DNA of 64,000 nt, taken from NCBI GenBank assembly GCA_017621055.1, contig JAGATX010000023.1:31325-95324 (forward strand), given 5' to 3'. The stretch comes from Muribaculaceae bacterium. Lineage in GTDB: Bacteria; Bacteroidota; Bacteroidia; Bacteroidales; Muribaculaceae. The translations under genes were made by a program, and so were the position numbers. Positions 18,253-26,666 of this stretch are shown here, piece after piece; position 1 is the first letter of the stretch, and each line of letters starts with the position of its first letter. Below the pieces are notes generated by a model, which was not told the DNA's origin, did not search any database, and saw only the letters and a program-made list of their open reading frames with translations.

Positions 18253-19691
18253 ACTCCGCCCTCCTTCATCACCACCGGCAATGCCGCTACATCCACTTTG
18301 CCGCGGCGTGTCAGCGGCAGTTCTTTCAAGGCTACAAAGAACTCGGGCACCATGTAGTCAGCTAACCGTGCGGCGAGCCATTCCCTGACGAAAGACAGCC
18401 GGCAACCCTCGCGCGGCACGAGGTATGCCGTGAGGTATGCCAGCCCGTTGTCGTCTACGTTGGCGTGCACCACGCCGCGGTCGACCCACGGGCAGCTGTC
18501 CAGCACGTCTTCAACCTCTTCGGGCTCCACCCGTCGGCCCATAATCATCACTTGACTGTCGCGGCGGCGTAGAAAGACCATGTTTCCATCCGGGAGCGTA
18601 CGTCCGAGGTCGCCGCTGCGGTAAATGCGCGAACCGTCGGGCAAGGTGGTGAAATTCACCTGCTCGGGCGGATTGCCGGCATAGCCTCGCGCCAGACCTT
18701 CGCCGGCTATGCATATCTCGCCGATGTCGCCTGGCGCAACTTCGCGCAGCTTTTCATCGAGGATATGTACAGAAACTCCGGCCACGGGCTTGCCGATGGG
18801 GTAGGTGCCGTCTGGCAGAGGCTCGCTGTTGTCCACCCGATAGTAATTCGAGCATACCGTAGTTTCGGAAGGTCCGTAAGTATTATAGATTTTCACGCCG
18901 CGTCGTGTCAGACGGTCGATATACGAGGCGCGGATAACGTCGCCGCCGCTGATGATGAGGCGCACCGACGGCGGCAGGCTGTCGAGCTTGTTGATTTCGG
19001 CAAGGAGATAGGGAAAGCCGTCGAGGATGGTCACGCCGTGACGCTCCACGAACTCCATCAGTGCCGGTATCGAGGCATTCCGTACGGCAGGCGGCGGCAC
19101 GCATACGGTGGCACCGTTGAGAAGAATGGCGAATACCTCCTCGACAAAGATATCGAACGAGCAAACTGAGTATTGCAGCATCCGATCGCCGGGGCCGACG
19201 GAAAACTCGACATCGAAAGCGGCGGCATAGTTCACCACCGAGTGATTTTCAATCATCACGCCCTTGGGCTTGCCCGATGTGCCGGAGGTATATAGAATGT
19301 AAGCGAGACCGTCGGGCGCCGAGCGGTCGGCCATATCGCCTGACGCACCGTCGGACACGGCACGTCGGCAGTACGCATCGGTGAGGACGAGTGTGGCGCC
19401 GGCAGTCTCCATCATATAGTCTACGCGCTCCTGAGGCAGCGACGGCTCGGCGGGAACGTAGGCGGCGCCGCTTTTGAGCACGGCGAGCATGGCGGCGATC
19501 TGAAGGACGCCATGGTTCATGACAATACCCACCGCCGCGGGAGCCTCGGCATAGAATTGTGCCATGATGGCATCGGCCATGACATCGAGCTCGCCATAGG
19601 TGACGGTGCGACTGTCGTCGATCACTGCCGGCAGGTCGGGCTGCCGCTTGACGACTGCTTTGAATACTGAATATATAGTGGCGTTTTCCAT
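18249..19691 (-). CDS. Stand-alone amino-acid adenylation enzyme (NRPS A-domain/DltA-like)
   Basis: A 480-residue ANL-superfamily enzyme that would activate a carboxylic acid as the acyl-adenylate. All core motifs are present: YTSGTSGKPKG (134-144), NTYGPSE (270-276), YRSGDLGR (357-364), GRRVEPEEVE (~385) and the late catalytic Lys465 in RRGKVD. The chain ends 15 residues later, so no carrier domain is attached. Aligned to GrsA by eye, the pocket reads D180, I181, E184, D224, I246, S248, T271, V279, C280. Asp at the first place points to an amino acid, and the two acidic residues hint at a basic side chain. I chose the ATG at 19691 (MENATIYSVF) over the upstream frame start at 19793, which lies inside the preceding gene. 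Confidence 0.85.
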   Translation of the reverse strand: MENATIYSVFKAVVKRQPDLPAVIDDSRTVTYGELDVMADAIMAQFYAEAPAAVGIVMNHGVLQIAAMLAVLKSGAAYVPAEPSLPQERVDYMMETAGATLVLTDAYCRRAVSDGASGDMADRSAPDGLAYILYTSGTSGKPKGVMIENHSVVNYAAAFDVEFSVGPGDRMLQYSVCSFDIFVEEVFAILLNGATVCVPPPAVRNASIPALMEFVERHGVTILDGFPYLLAEINKLDSLPPSVRLIISGGDVIRASYIDRLTRRGVKIYNTYGPSETTVCSNYYRVDNSEPLPDGTYPIGKPVAGVSVHILDEKLREVAPGDIGEICIAGEGLARGYAGNPPEQVNFTTLPDGSRIYRSGDLGRTLPDGNMVFLRRRDSQVMIMGRRVEPEEVEDVLDSCPWVDRGVVHANVDDNGLAYLTAYLVPREGCRLSFVREWLAARLADYMVPEFFVALKELPLTRRGKVDVAALPVVMKEGGV

Positions 19692-19737
19692 CTCATAAAC
19701 AGATATAGATATAAAATGGAAAAGAACCTTTGAAAGT

Positions 19738-20358
19738 TCAGATCTTTGCGGCGGGGCGCTCAAGGATTGCCGAGGCCATGGTGTCGGCGGCATGTATCAG
19801 CGGGGGCAGCGGCGAGATGCGCGATGCCTGACGATAGAATTTCTCATCGTCGCGCGACAGGTTCCATGGTCCCATATGCCAGCGTATTGCCAGCAATTCC
19901 TCTTCGGAGATATCGAGGCCCGAACGCAGAACAAGCATGGCCGATTTCTCGCCGTGGCCGATGGGAAAACGCTCGTCGTGGATTTCGTAGACATCGACGT
20001 TCTCGTAGACTCCTATCTCGTTTTTCTTCTTGCGTCGTGCCAGAGTATAGAAATCGGCTTTGCAAACGTCGTGGAGCAGGGCGGCGATGGCTATCGAGTC
20101 GGGGCTGAGGGCGCTTTCGAGGTCGGGGCGCAGTTTGAGCAGGGCCTCGCGCATGCTCATGGCGGCGTCGTAGACGTTGAGTGAGTGCTCAGTGAGGCCG
20201 CCCGGATAGCTGCCGTGCCCTTGTGCCGATGCAGGGGCCTCGAAGAAGCCGTCGGCTTCGAGGTCTTCGATTACGTAATCTATGTTTTCGCGGCCTGTAC
20301 TGCGCAGTATGTCGCAGAACCGCTCCCGCATCTGCGCGGAGTCATTATTTTCGTTCAT
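19738..20358 (-). CDS. HD-domain phosphohydrolase
   Basis: A 206-residue soluble protein with the metal-binding HD pattern: TEHSLNVYDAA, LLHDVCKADF (the HD pair), PIGHGEKSA, IRWHMG and HAADTMAS. This order resembles the HD domain of YhaM-type exonucleases and other nucleotide phosphohydrolases, but without the OB fold. I place the start at 20358 (MNENNDSAQ), because the longer frame from 20532 reads back through the preceding gene. It lies 4 bases after the DUF6056 gene and 46 before the adenylation gene. The substrate is unknown. Confidence 0.82.
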   Translation of the reverse strand: MNENNDSAQMRERFCDILRSTGRENIDYVIEDLEADGFFEAPASAQGHGSYPGGLTEHSLNVYDAAMSMREALLKLRPDLESALSPDSIAIAALLHDVCKADFYTLARRKKKNEIGVYENVDVYEIHDERFPIGHGEKSAMLVLRSGLDISEEELLAIRWHMGPWNLSRDDEKFYRQASRISPLPPLIHAADTMASAILERPAAKI

Positions 20359-20362
20359 ATTT

Positions 20363-21808
20363 TTAGAGTCTGTCACCGGCGTCGAGAACAAGCCGGCGCA
20401 CAAGAAAACAGTCGCCGAATGGTTCGACTGTAAAAAGCGCGCCCTCGCGCCGGATATAGTATATTTCATGCCAGGGGTTGTCGATGCGGTGCATTGGTTC
20501 GGTGATGCTGTCGCGTGCACGCAGCTCCGCATCGTCGGGGTCGATGATATAAGGCCATATGCCTTCGGGATGAAAGAGCGTCATGGCATAATTATTATAT
20601 AAATCATCGGAATCGGGTACACCGTGAGGAATATTCAAGGTTATCCATGCCGGTTGTGCATCGTCGGGGGTAATGTGCATATATACCACACCGTCGGTTG
20701 AGTCAAGATATCCGGCATAAGCCTCGCGCTGCTCGCCGCCGTAGCGCCATTGCCAGACGACAGCAGTGCCGAGCTGCACGAAAACCAACGCTGTCAGTAG
20801 CAGCGACAGAACTGGCGCCTTTTTGTGGAAAATCAAGGATGCACGATTGAAAATCACAATCAAGGCAAACACTTCGGCAAAGAAACCGCTGCGTCCCACA
20901 ATGCCTGTGCTCGCCGATATAACCGACGAAGCCAGCGCCGCCCATGCCAGAATAGAAACCGGCTCACGGAAGAATGCTGCAAGATATCGGCGTCCTGCCC
21001 TGAAGACAGCGGCAATGGCGATGGCACACCACAGCACAAGGGCTATGATGTCGCTTTTGAGCAAGAGCCAAAAGGGCGTGTCGTCGGGCTGCCGGTTTGA
21101 GGCGGCACGGCTCAGCAATCCGGGCGAGAGCACTTCGGCTGCGACACCTAAGCCAAAGCATATCAGCAAAAGGCAATGGTAGCGGTCGGGGCTCCGGCGG
21201 TTTATGATGAAGAACAGGATGACGGCACCGAGCACAGGCAATCCCGCCGCCTCGTGGCAGCAGCCCGCCAGCACCGACACAGCTCCGCCAAGCCATACGT
21301 TTACATGGCGTCGGCCTGTGAACAGCACGTAGAAAATGAGAACGAGAACAGCGCTCCACGTGTAATTGGCGTGCACGTCGATGAGGGTGAAGGCATCCCA
21401 CCATGGCAGGCCGAACGCCATAGCGGCCAACAGACCGCACGGCACCCAGCCCGAGGGCAGGCGCGAGGCTTTGACGGCCATATAGAAAAGCGCCCATATT
21501 CCCGCGCCCACAAGGGCAGCCCGAAGAAAAGCGGGAAGGATGGTGACGAACGGCGCCGCATAGTTGCCGAGACGGCCGTTGACAAGATACCAATGGCGAA
21601 GCATCCAGCGGGGATAGTACATCAGGTTTCCGTCGTAGTAAGGGTCAGTGCCTTTGAATGTCGCCGCATAGGCAAGATCGTCGCCCGTGGGAATTACATT
21701 AATAAAGAAAGCGAACCACAGCAGCCCGCAGCCAAAAGCCAGAGCCTGCCACAGGTGGCTGTTCAGCCATTCCGTTATTGTTCCCGGTGCTTTATTTGAT
21801 TTGTTCAT
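20363..21808 (-). CDS. DUF6056-type polytopic membrane protein, probable glycosyltransferase-like
   Basis: A 481-residue integral membrane protein with about ten hydrophobic helices. The N-terminal loop IPTGDDLAYAATFKG carries a DD pair after the first helix, as in lipid-linked-sugar-dependent (GT-C-like) glycosyltransferases. The C-terminal ~100 residues are soluble. The layout resembles DUF6056 proteins. It sits 11 bases after cls and 4 before the HD gene. Envelope polysaccharide or protein glycosylation is a reasonable guess, but there is no direct evidence for donor or acceptor. Confidence 0.7.
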   Translation of the reverse strand: MNKSNKAPGTITEWLNSHLWQALAFGCGLLWFAFFINVIPTGDDLAYAATFKGTDPYYDGNLMYYPRWMLRHWYLVNGRLGNYAAPFVTILPAFLRAALVGAGIWALFYMAVKASRLPSGWVPCGLLAAMAFGLPWWDAFTLIDVHANYTWSAVLVLIFYVLFTGRRHVNVWLGGAVSVLAGCCHEAAGLPVLGAVILFFIINRRSPDRYHCLLLICFGLGVAAEVLSPGLLSRAASNRQPDDTPFWLLLKSDIIALVLWCAIAIAAVFRAGRRYLAAFFREPVSILAWAALASSVISASTGIVGRSGFFAEVFALIVIFNRASLIFHKKAPVLSLLLTALVFVQLGTAVVWQWRYGGEQREAYAGYLDSTDGVVYMHITPDDAQPAWITLNIPHGVPDSDDLYNNYAMTLFHPEGIWPYIIDPDDAELRARDSITEPMHRIDNPWHEIYYIRREGALFTVEPFGDCFLVRRLVLDAGDRL

Positions 21809-21819
21809 TGTATTTTATG

Positions 21820-23262
21820 TCAGAGCACGGGGGAGAGGAGGCGGAGGATGGACTCGGCGGTCTTTTTACCTAAGCTGCGTCGGCGCCAGGCAGCGGGTTC
21901 CACGCGGTGACACATCGTCAGGTCATCGGCAAACTGCCGGGCCATCTTTTCGTTGAGCTCGCGGTTATAGAAAAATACATTGCTCTCGAAATTATAGTCG
22001 AAGCTACGGAAGTCGAAGTTTGCAGAGCCTATCGACACCATTTCATCGTCGACGAGCAGCGTCTTTGCATGAAGCATGCCGGCATCGTAGAAATATACCT
22101 TTATGCCGGCGCGCAGACACTCGGCGATGTACGACGCCGAGGCAAAGGAAAGCATGCGCGAGTCGCTGCGTCGCGGCATCATCAGCCTAACGTCCACTTT
22201 TGCGAGAGCCGCGCTTTCGAGGGCGCGCAGCAAGCCTTCGGTAGGCAGGAAATAGGGTGTCTGGATGAAAACTCTCTTCTGTGCCGATGCTATTGCGCGG
22301 TGGAAAATCATTGCGATGTTGCTCCAGTTGTCCATCGGCCCGGAGGTGACAATCTGGGCGCCTATGGTGCCGCACGGCTCGGGAGCGGCGATACTGGCGA
22401 AATCGTCGATCAGCTGGCCGGAGGTAAAACTCCAGTCCACCGCAAACGAGAACTGGAGGGCGGCCACCGCCGGCCCGGAAATGCGCACATGAGTGTCGCG
22501 CCACGGCCGGTCGACGCCATCGATATATCTGTCGGCGATGTTCATGCCACCTATATATCCCGTAGTTCCGTCGATAGTTACAATCTTACGGTGATTTCGC
22601 CAGTTCACATGCGCGCCCAGGTTGGGGAAGGTGACGCGGAAAAAGGGGTGAACGTCCACGCCGGAACGACGCAATGACCGGAAAAACTTGTTGGAAGTTC
22701 CGAGCGACCCGACATGGTCATACAGCACCCTCACGTCGAGACCTTCGGCGGCCTTGCGCTTGAGTACGTCGGCAATACGGTTGCCGATGTTATCGTCGGC
22801 AAAAATGTAATATTGCAGGTTTATGCTTTTTCTGGCGCCTTCGAGGTCGGCGATAAGAGAGTCGAATTTGGCAGTGCCGTCGGTGAATACCTTCACGTCG
22901 TTGCCTTCGTAGAACTGGGCGCCGGTTAGCGAACGCCCCAGACTGAGCTGACGGCGGCTGCGGCCTGTGAGTGCCAGTTCGGCGACGCTCCCAGCACGCC
23001 GTTTTTCATGGCGGCGCAGCCGCCGGCGGTTGCTGCGCGATATCATTCTGCGGTTTTTGATGTTGCGGCCGAAGAAAAGATAGAGAATGATGCCGACAAC
23101 AGGAAGCAGAAGGAGAACCGTTACCCATGCCAGACTCTTGACAGGATTGCGGTTCTCCGACAATATTACAATAATAATGATGACCGTCGAGGCCAGGGCA
23201 ATCCACAGCAGGGTAGAGTAGAGCCACCCTCCGGTTATGAATTGACCTGCGGCATCGAGCAT
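21820..23262 (-). CDS. cls: Cardiolipin synthase
   Basis: A 480-residue phospholipase D-superfamily enzyme that joins two phosphatidylglycerol molecules to make cardiolipin at the inner membrane. Two N-terminal transmembrane helices are visible within residues ~10-65. Two HxKxxxxD motifs follow: NHRKIVTIDG near residue 225 and LHAKTLLVDD near 405, each followed by the usual GS/GG-N segment. Length is normal. Its start codon shares one base with the end of the pRiA4b-like gene, and the DUF6056 gene follows after 11 bases. Confidence 0.93.
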   Translation of the reverse strand: MLDAAGQFITGGWLYSTLLWIALASTVIIIIVILSENRNPVKSLAWVTVLLLLPVVGIILYLFFGRNIKNRRMISRSNRRRLRRHEKRRAGSVAELALTGRSRRQLSLGRSLTGAQFYEGNDVKVFTDGTAKFDSLIADLEGARKSINLQYYIFADDNIGNRIADVLKRKAAEGLDVRVLYDHVGSLGTSNKFFRSLRRSGVDVHPFFRVTFPNLGAHVNWRNHRKIVTIDGTTGYIGGMNIADRYIDGVDRPWRDTHVRISGPAVAALQFSFAVDWSFTSGQLIDDFASIAAPEPCGTIGAQIVTSGPMDNWSNIAMIFHRAIASAQKRVFIQTPYFLPTEGLLRALESAALAKVDVRLMMPRRSDSRMLSFASASYIAECLRAGIKVYFYDAGMLHAKTLLVDDEMVSIGSANFDFRSFDYNFESNVFFYNRELNEKMARQFADDLTMCHRVEPAAWRRRSLGKKTAESILRLLSPVL

Positions 23263-23822
23263 CAGAATTTTTCTTCGGTCATTTCGTCATAGCCCGATAC
23301 ATCGAACTCATCGTCGTTATAACCTTCGGAACCATAGAAGTCTTCGTCCATGTCTGTGTCCATGATTGCTGCAGCGGCGGCTTTGGCGTCGATGCCGGCT
23401 TCGAAAGCCTTCATATCTACGGTCTCCTCGGGGGCATGGCCTATCGACAGCGAGCAGAACGGGTCCTTGAGGCTCTTGCCCGGCTCGCTTTTTGTCATCT
23501 CCACAAAGAATGCGCGGTCGGTTATGTAGTCGAACACATAGAGCAGGCGCTGGCCTTCGTCCTCTATATAGTCGCCGAGCTCGCATTCGTCCATGAGATA
23601 GACGTCCTGATCGGCGTCGGCGCCCATGTCTTCAAAAGTTATCTCCTTCTCTTTCTCCCAGTTGCGGTCGCAGATAAAGAACGAGCTCATCTGCCCTTTG
23701 TCGTAGCCCACGCTTTCGCAGATGGCTTTCTTAAGGTCGAGAAATGTTCCGGTGGCGTCGATTTTGATTTCGCGTTTGAAATTGTCGACTTCGTCGGAAA
23801 CAAGACGGAAAGTGAATATCAT
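23262..23822 (-). CDS. Plasmid pRiA4b ORF-3-like family protein
   Basis: A 186-residue acidic soluble protein. The region from MIFTFRLVSDEVDNFKREI through the F-x-D-L-x-x-A-I segment and VYLMDECELGDYIEDEGQ matches the pRiA4b ORF-3-like fold, whose function is not established. The C-terminal ~50 residues are very acidic and low in complexity. I chose 23822 as the start; a longer frame starts at 23936 but shows no family similarity. It is the first gene of a same-strand run through cls to the adenylation trio. Confidence 0.75.
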   Translation of the reverse strand: MIFTFRLVSDEVDNFKREIKIDATGTFLDLKKAICESVGYDKGQMSSFFICDRNWEKEKEITFEDMGADADQDVYLMDECELGDYIEDEGQRLLYVFDYITDRAFFVEMTKSEPGKSLKDPFCSLSIGHAPEETVDMKAFEAGIDAKAAAAAIMDTDMDEDFYGSEGYNDDEFDVSGYDEMTEEKF

Positions 23823-24046
23823 TTTTGTATGAAAGTATAAAAATGCAGTGGTATTTATTTGTATAATCGCGGTGCGGAGCCGCTCGGCACGGGCTTTGCG
23901 GCTTTGAATACGCGAAGATAATAACAATGGATGCAATATTGCAAAAAAATCGCGTTTTTTTTATAAAGAAAATTTTCGTAAGGCTTCTTGCCCGGCATTA
24001 TCAAGATCCGGACGGAGACTCGTTATTTGAAACTGCTGTAAATAGA

Positions 24047-24083
24047 GCCAAAGGTGCGTTTTTTTCTCAAACGAGCCTTTGGC
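24047..24083. repeat. Two-stage dyad upstream of dnaA
   Basis: GCCAAAGG (24047-24054) pairs with CCTTTGGC (24076-24083). Inside it CGTTT (24057-24061) pairs with AAACG (24069-24073), separated by two-base internal loops. It lies ~240 bases upstream of dnaA. Confidence 0.75.
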
Positions 24084-24263
24084 GTGGCTATTAAACGGAA
24101 ACAGCGCCGGACCTCAGACGGTGACGTATGCTCAGTCCGTTGCGTAATGTTCATTAAATCAAATAGCTAAGCCGTATTGTTCGGCTGCTGGATGGTGCGT
24201 CGGGCTAAAGCGCTGAAATATAATATAGTTGCAATCTTTTTGATTTTTGCAAATAAATTCACA

Positions 24264-24295
24264 TTTGTTTTTGCGAAAAAAAAGAGTGAATTTTG
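24264..24295 (+). promoter_or_regulatory. Probable dnaA promoter
   Basis: TTTG (24264-24267) and GAATTTTG (24288-24295) are 20 nt apart. The -7 part differs from TAnnTTTG at one base. Transcription would start about 25 bases before dnaA. Confidence 0.5.
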
Positions 24296-24326
24296 CAAAC
24301 GAGAAAACTAACCTCGAAAAATAACA

Positions 24327-25715
24327 ATGTCAGCAACGCACCAAGAGCTTTGGGCGAAATGTTGTGAATTTATCAAGGACAACATTACGCCTGACCAGTA
24401 CGACACCTGGTTTCGCGACATAACTTCGCTGAGTTATGCCGACAAGGTGCTGTGGCTGAATGTCAACAGTACACACTTCTTTGTCGAGCAGCTCGAGCAC
24501 TTTCACCAGCGTGTGCTTCGGGCCGGCATCCGCAAAGTGTACGGCGACGGTGTGGAACTCCACTTCCGCTACCGCATCGTTGCCGACGACCCCTCTACGG
24601 CAGTGTCGCAGAAAGCGGCGGGTCTCTCGCCGGTGATCCTCGAGCAGGCTAATGCCGCACCGGCAAATCCGTTTGCGCCGACGGTAGCTCGCGATTTCGA
24701 TCCCCAGCTCAATCCGCGCTATACTTTCGAGAACTATTGCCCCGGCGAAAGCAACCGCATAGCGCGCTCCATCGGCGAGGCCATCGGCGACAATCCCGCG
24801 CTGAAGACCTTCAACCCGCTGTTTGTGTTCGGCCCCAGCGGCGTGGGAAAGACTCATCTTATCCAGGCAATCGGCATACGCATCAAAGAGCGCAACCCCA
24901 AAGCGAGGGTGCTCTATACCACCGCACGCCTCTTTCAGGCGCAGTACACCGCCGCCGTATCACGCAACATCAACGACTTTTTCCACTTCTATCAGAGCAT
25001 CGACACCCTGATAGTGGACGACATCCAGGACCTGCACAACCTGGCGGGCACGCAGAACTGCTTTTTCCATATTTTCAACCATCTGTTCCTGCACAACAAA
25101 CAGATAATAATGAGCAGCGACTGCGCGCCGGCGCAAATGGAAGGCTTCGAGGCACGTATGCTCACACGCTTCAAAGCCGGCATGCAGGTGGAGCTGGAAG
25201 CGCCCGATCTGGAGTTGCGCCGCGAGGTTCTGCGCCTGAAGAGCGAACAGAACGGCGTGGATCTGCCGAGCGATGTCGCCGAGTTCATTGTGGGTAACGT
25301 CACGGGCAGCGTGCGCGAACTCGAAGGCGTGATGACGTCTTTGCTGGCACATGCCACTGTGCTCAACCGCGAGATATCCATCGATCTGGCGCGCCGCGTA
25401 ATGGCGAATTCTGTGAAGCTGCGTCAGCATACTGTCAACTTCGAGGTGCTCGCACAGGCCGTAGCGTCTTATTATAAGATTACGCCCGATCTGCTGTTCA
25501 CAAAGACACGGCGTCGCGAAATCTCGGATGCCCGCCAGATAGTGATGTATCTGGCAAAAAAACTCGCCAAGATGCCCGTCACGGCCATAGGCGCCAAACT
25601 CGACCGCAAGCATGCCACGGTTATCTACGGCATACAGACCATCGAGACGCGCCTTGCCCACGAAAAGAAACTGCGCACAGAAGTAAGCGCCATCGAGAAC
25701 TCGATAAACGCCTAA
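24327..25715 (+). CDS. dnaA: Chromosomal replication initiator protein DnaA
   Basis: A 462-residue AAA+ initiator that binds DnaA boxes and opens the origin. Domain I (residues 1-~85, ELWAKCCEFIKDNI...WF) and a short linker are followed by the ATPase, with Walker A GPSGVGKT at 169-176 and Walker B LIVDDIQ at ~228. The sensor 2 region is VRELEGVM, and the C-terminal DNA-binding domain carries DRKHATVIYG. Length is typical. It stands alone: dnaN and recF are not beside it, as is common in Bacteroidota. Its stop overlaps the convergent solute-binding gene by four bases. Confidence 0.96.
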   Translation: MSATHQELWAKCCEFIKDNITPDQYDTWFRDITSLSYADKVLWLNVNSTHFFVEQLEHFHQRVLRAGIRKVYGDGVELHFRYRIVADDPSTAVSQKAAGLSPVILEQANAAPANPFAPTVARDFDPQLNPRYTFENYCPGESNRIARSIGEAIGDNPALKTFNPLFVFGPSGVGKTHLIQAIGIRIKERNPKARVLYTTARLFQAQYTAAVSRNINDFFHFYQSIDTLIVDDIQDLHNLAGTQNCFFHIFNHLFLHNKQIIMSSDCAPAQMEGFEARMLTRFKAGMQVELEAPDLELRREVLRLKSEQNGVDLPSDVAEFIVGNVTGSVRELEGVMTSLLAHATVLNREISIDLARRVMANSVKLRQHTVNFEVLAQAVASYYKITPDLLFTKTRRREISDARQIVMYLAKKLAKMPVTAIGAKLDRKHATVIYGIQTIETRLAHEKKLRTEVSAIENSINA

Positions 25716-26542
25716 TCTCCGAGGAAACTGTTGACCAGACGGCCATACTGCGGTGTGGCCTTGAATGCGTTGAGCCAGCTGTTGATGGAGTCGAGCAAAG
25801 TGCTGTCGCCGGGTGCCACCGCCCACACCTGGTACTGTGTGAGGGTGATGGGCGTGGAATAGTCGAGATTAGGATAGTCGGAGGCTATGGAACGCGCCAC
25901 CGAGCGGCTGACAACAGCCTGATGCACCTCGCCGCGCGCCGTCATTATGGCCAGATGTTCCGACGTGTAGCCCGGGTGGGTCTTGACATATACAGTGTCG
26001 CCAAGTTCCTTGACCATATTTTCCAGGCGTGCCTTCACGGGCGACCCTTCGGCGATATAGACAGTGTCGCCGCGCAGCTGTTCCTGCGAGGTGACGGCAA
26101 TGTTGCCGGCGCTATCGCGCCGCTGTACCAGCACCTGGCGGTCGAGGTACACAGGGTCGGTGAGCGGAAAGTATTCCCGCAGGCGCGAGGTGGCCGGAAT
26201 GGTGGCCACCAGAAGGTCGTAGTCACCGTCATAAAGGCCACGGAAAGCGTTGTCGAGGCGGTCGACGGGATGGAAGACGGCAGTCACGCCGTGGTCTTCC
26301 GTTATTGCCTTGATGATTTCGTAATCGAATCCGTCGGCAGTATCGTTGCAGAAGGTATATGTCAGGGGCGACATTTCGATAGCGACGGCGAGAGTATCGC
26401 CGCCGGGACGGCTGAAATGCTCAACCACGCTTTCGTCATCGGCGGCACATCGGCGGACAACGCCTATTATTGTTATTACCGCTATAATCGCTATAAGTAT
26501 CAGCGCCGTCTGGCGTGCATTCTTTTTCTTTTTGGTTTCCAT
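25712..26542 (-). CDS. Membrane-anchored family 3 solute-binding protein
   Basis: A 276-residue protein with a short basic N-terminus, one transmembrane helix (~residues 11-29) and a periplasmic type II binding-protein domain. The segments GFDYEIIKAIT, YDLLVATIPAT and LREYFPLTDPVY match amino-acid-binding (SBP_bac_3) proteins. No permease or ATPase gene is nearby, so it may work alone as a sensor or with a distant transporter. It converges on dnaA with a four-base overlap and diverges from the porin gene. The ligand is unknown. Confidence 0.82.
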   Translation of the reverse strand: METKKKKNARQTALILIAIIAVITIIGVVRRCAADDESVVEHFSRPGGDTLAVAIEMSPLTYTFCNDTADGFDYEIIKAITEDHGVTAVFHPVDRLDNAFRGLYDGDYDLLVATIPATSRLREYFPLTDPVYLDRQVLVQRRDSAGNIAVTSQEQLRGDTVYIAEGSPVKARLENMVKELGDTVYVKTHPGYTSEHLAIMTARGEVHQAVVSRSVARSIASDYPNLDYSTPITLTQYQVWAVAPGDSTLLDSINSWLNAFKATPQYGRLVNSFLGD

Positions 26543-26593
26543 AGTGGGATATGGTTATTTTTATTTAATAACGCTATTTGCAGCCCGTGTGTT

Positions 26594-26627
26594 TTTGCCG
26601 TCTTTTACGGAAAAATGCTTAACTTTG
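26594..26627 (+). promoter_or_regulatory. Promoter for the porin gene
   Basis: The -7 element TAACTTTG is at 26620-26627 and a TTTG at 26594-26597, spaced 22 nt apart, slightly long. It supports a porin start at 26667 rather than the ATG at 26637, which would be almost leaderless. Confidence 0.6.
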
Positions 26628-26666
26628 TGGCCATATATGGAAAAAGAGGCGAAAATCACAGTGTTT

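Larger units (their letters stand above)
23823..24326. other. Intergenic region between the divergent pRiA4b-like gene and dnaA
   Basis: About 500 A/T-rich bases without a supported gene. It contains a long imperfect stem-loop (24047-24083) and a probable dnaA promoter (24264-24295). I searched by eye for DnaA boxes (TTATCCACA or close) and found none, so there is no support for calling it the replication origin. Confidence 0.6.

Noticed and set aside
23823-24326. Replication origin next to dnaA
   Set aside because: No DnaA boxes were seen, and in Bacteroidota the origin is often not beside dnaA.
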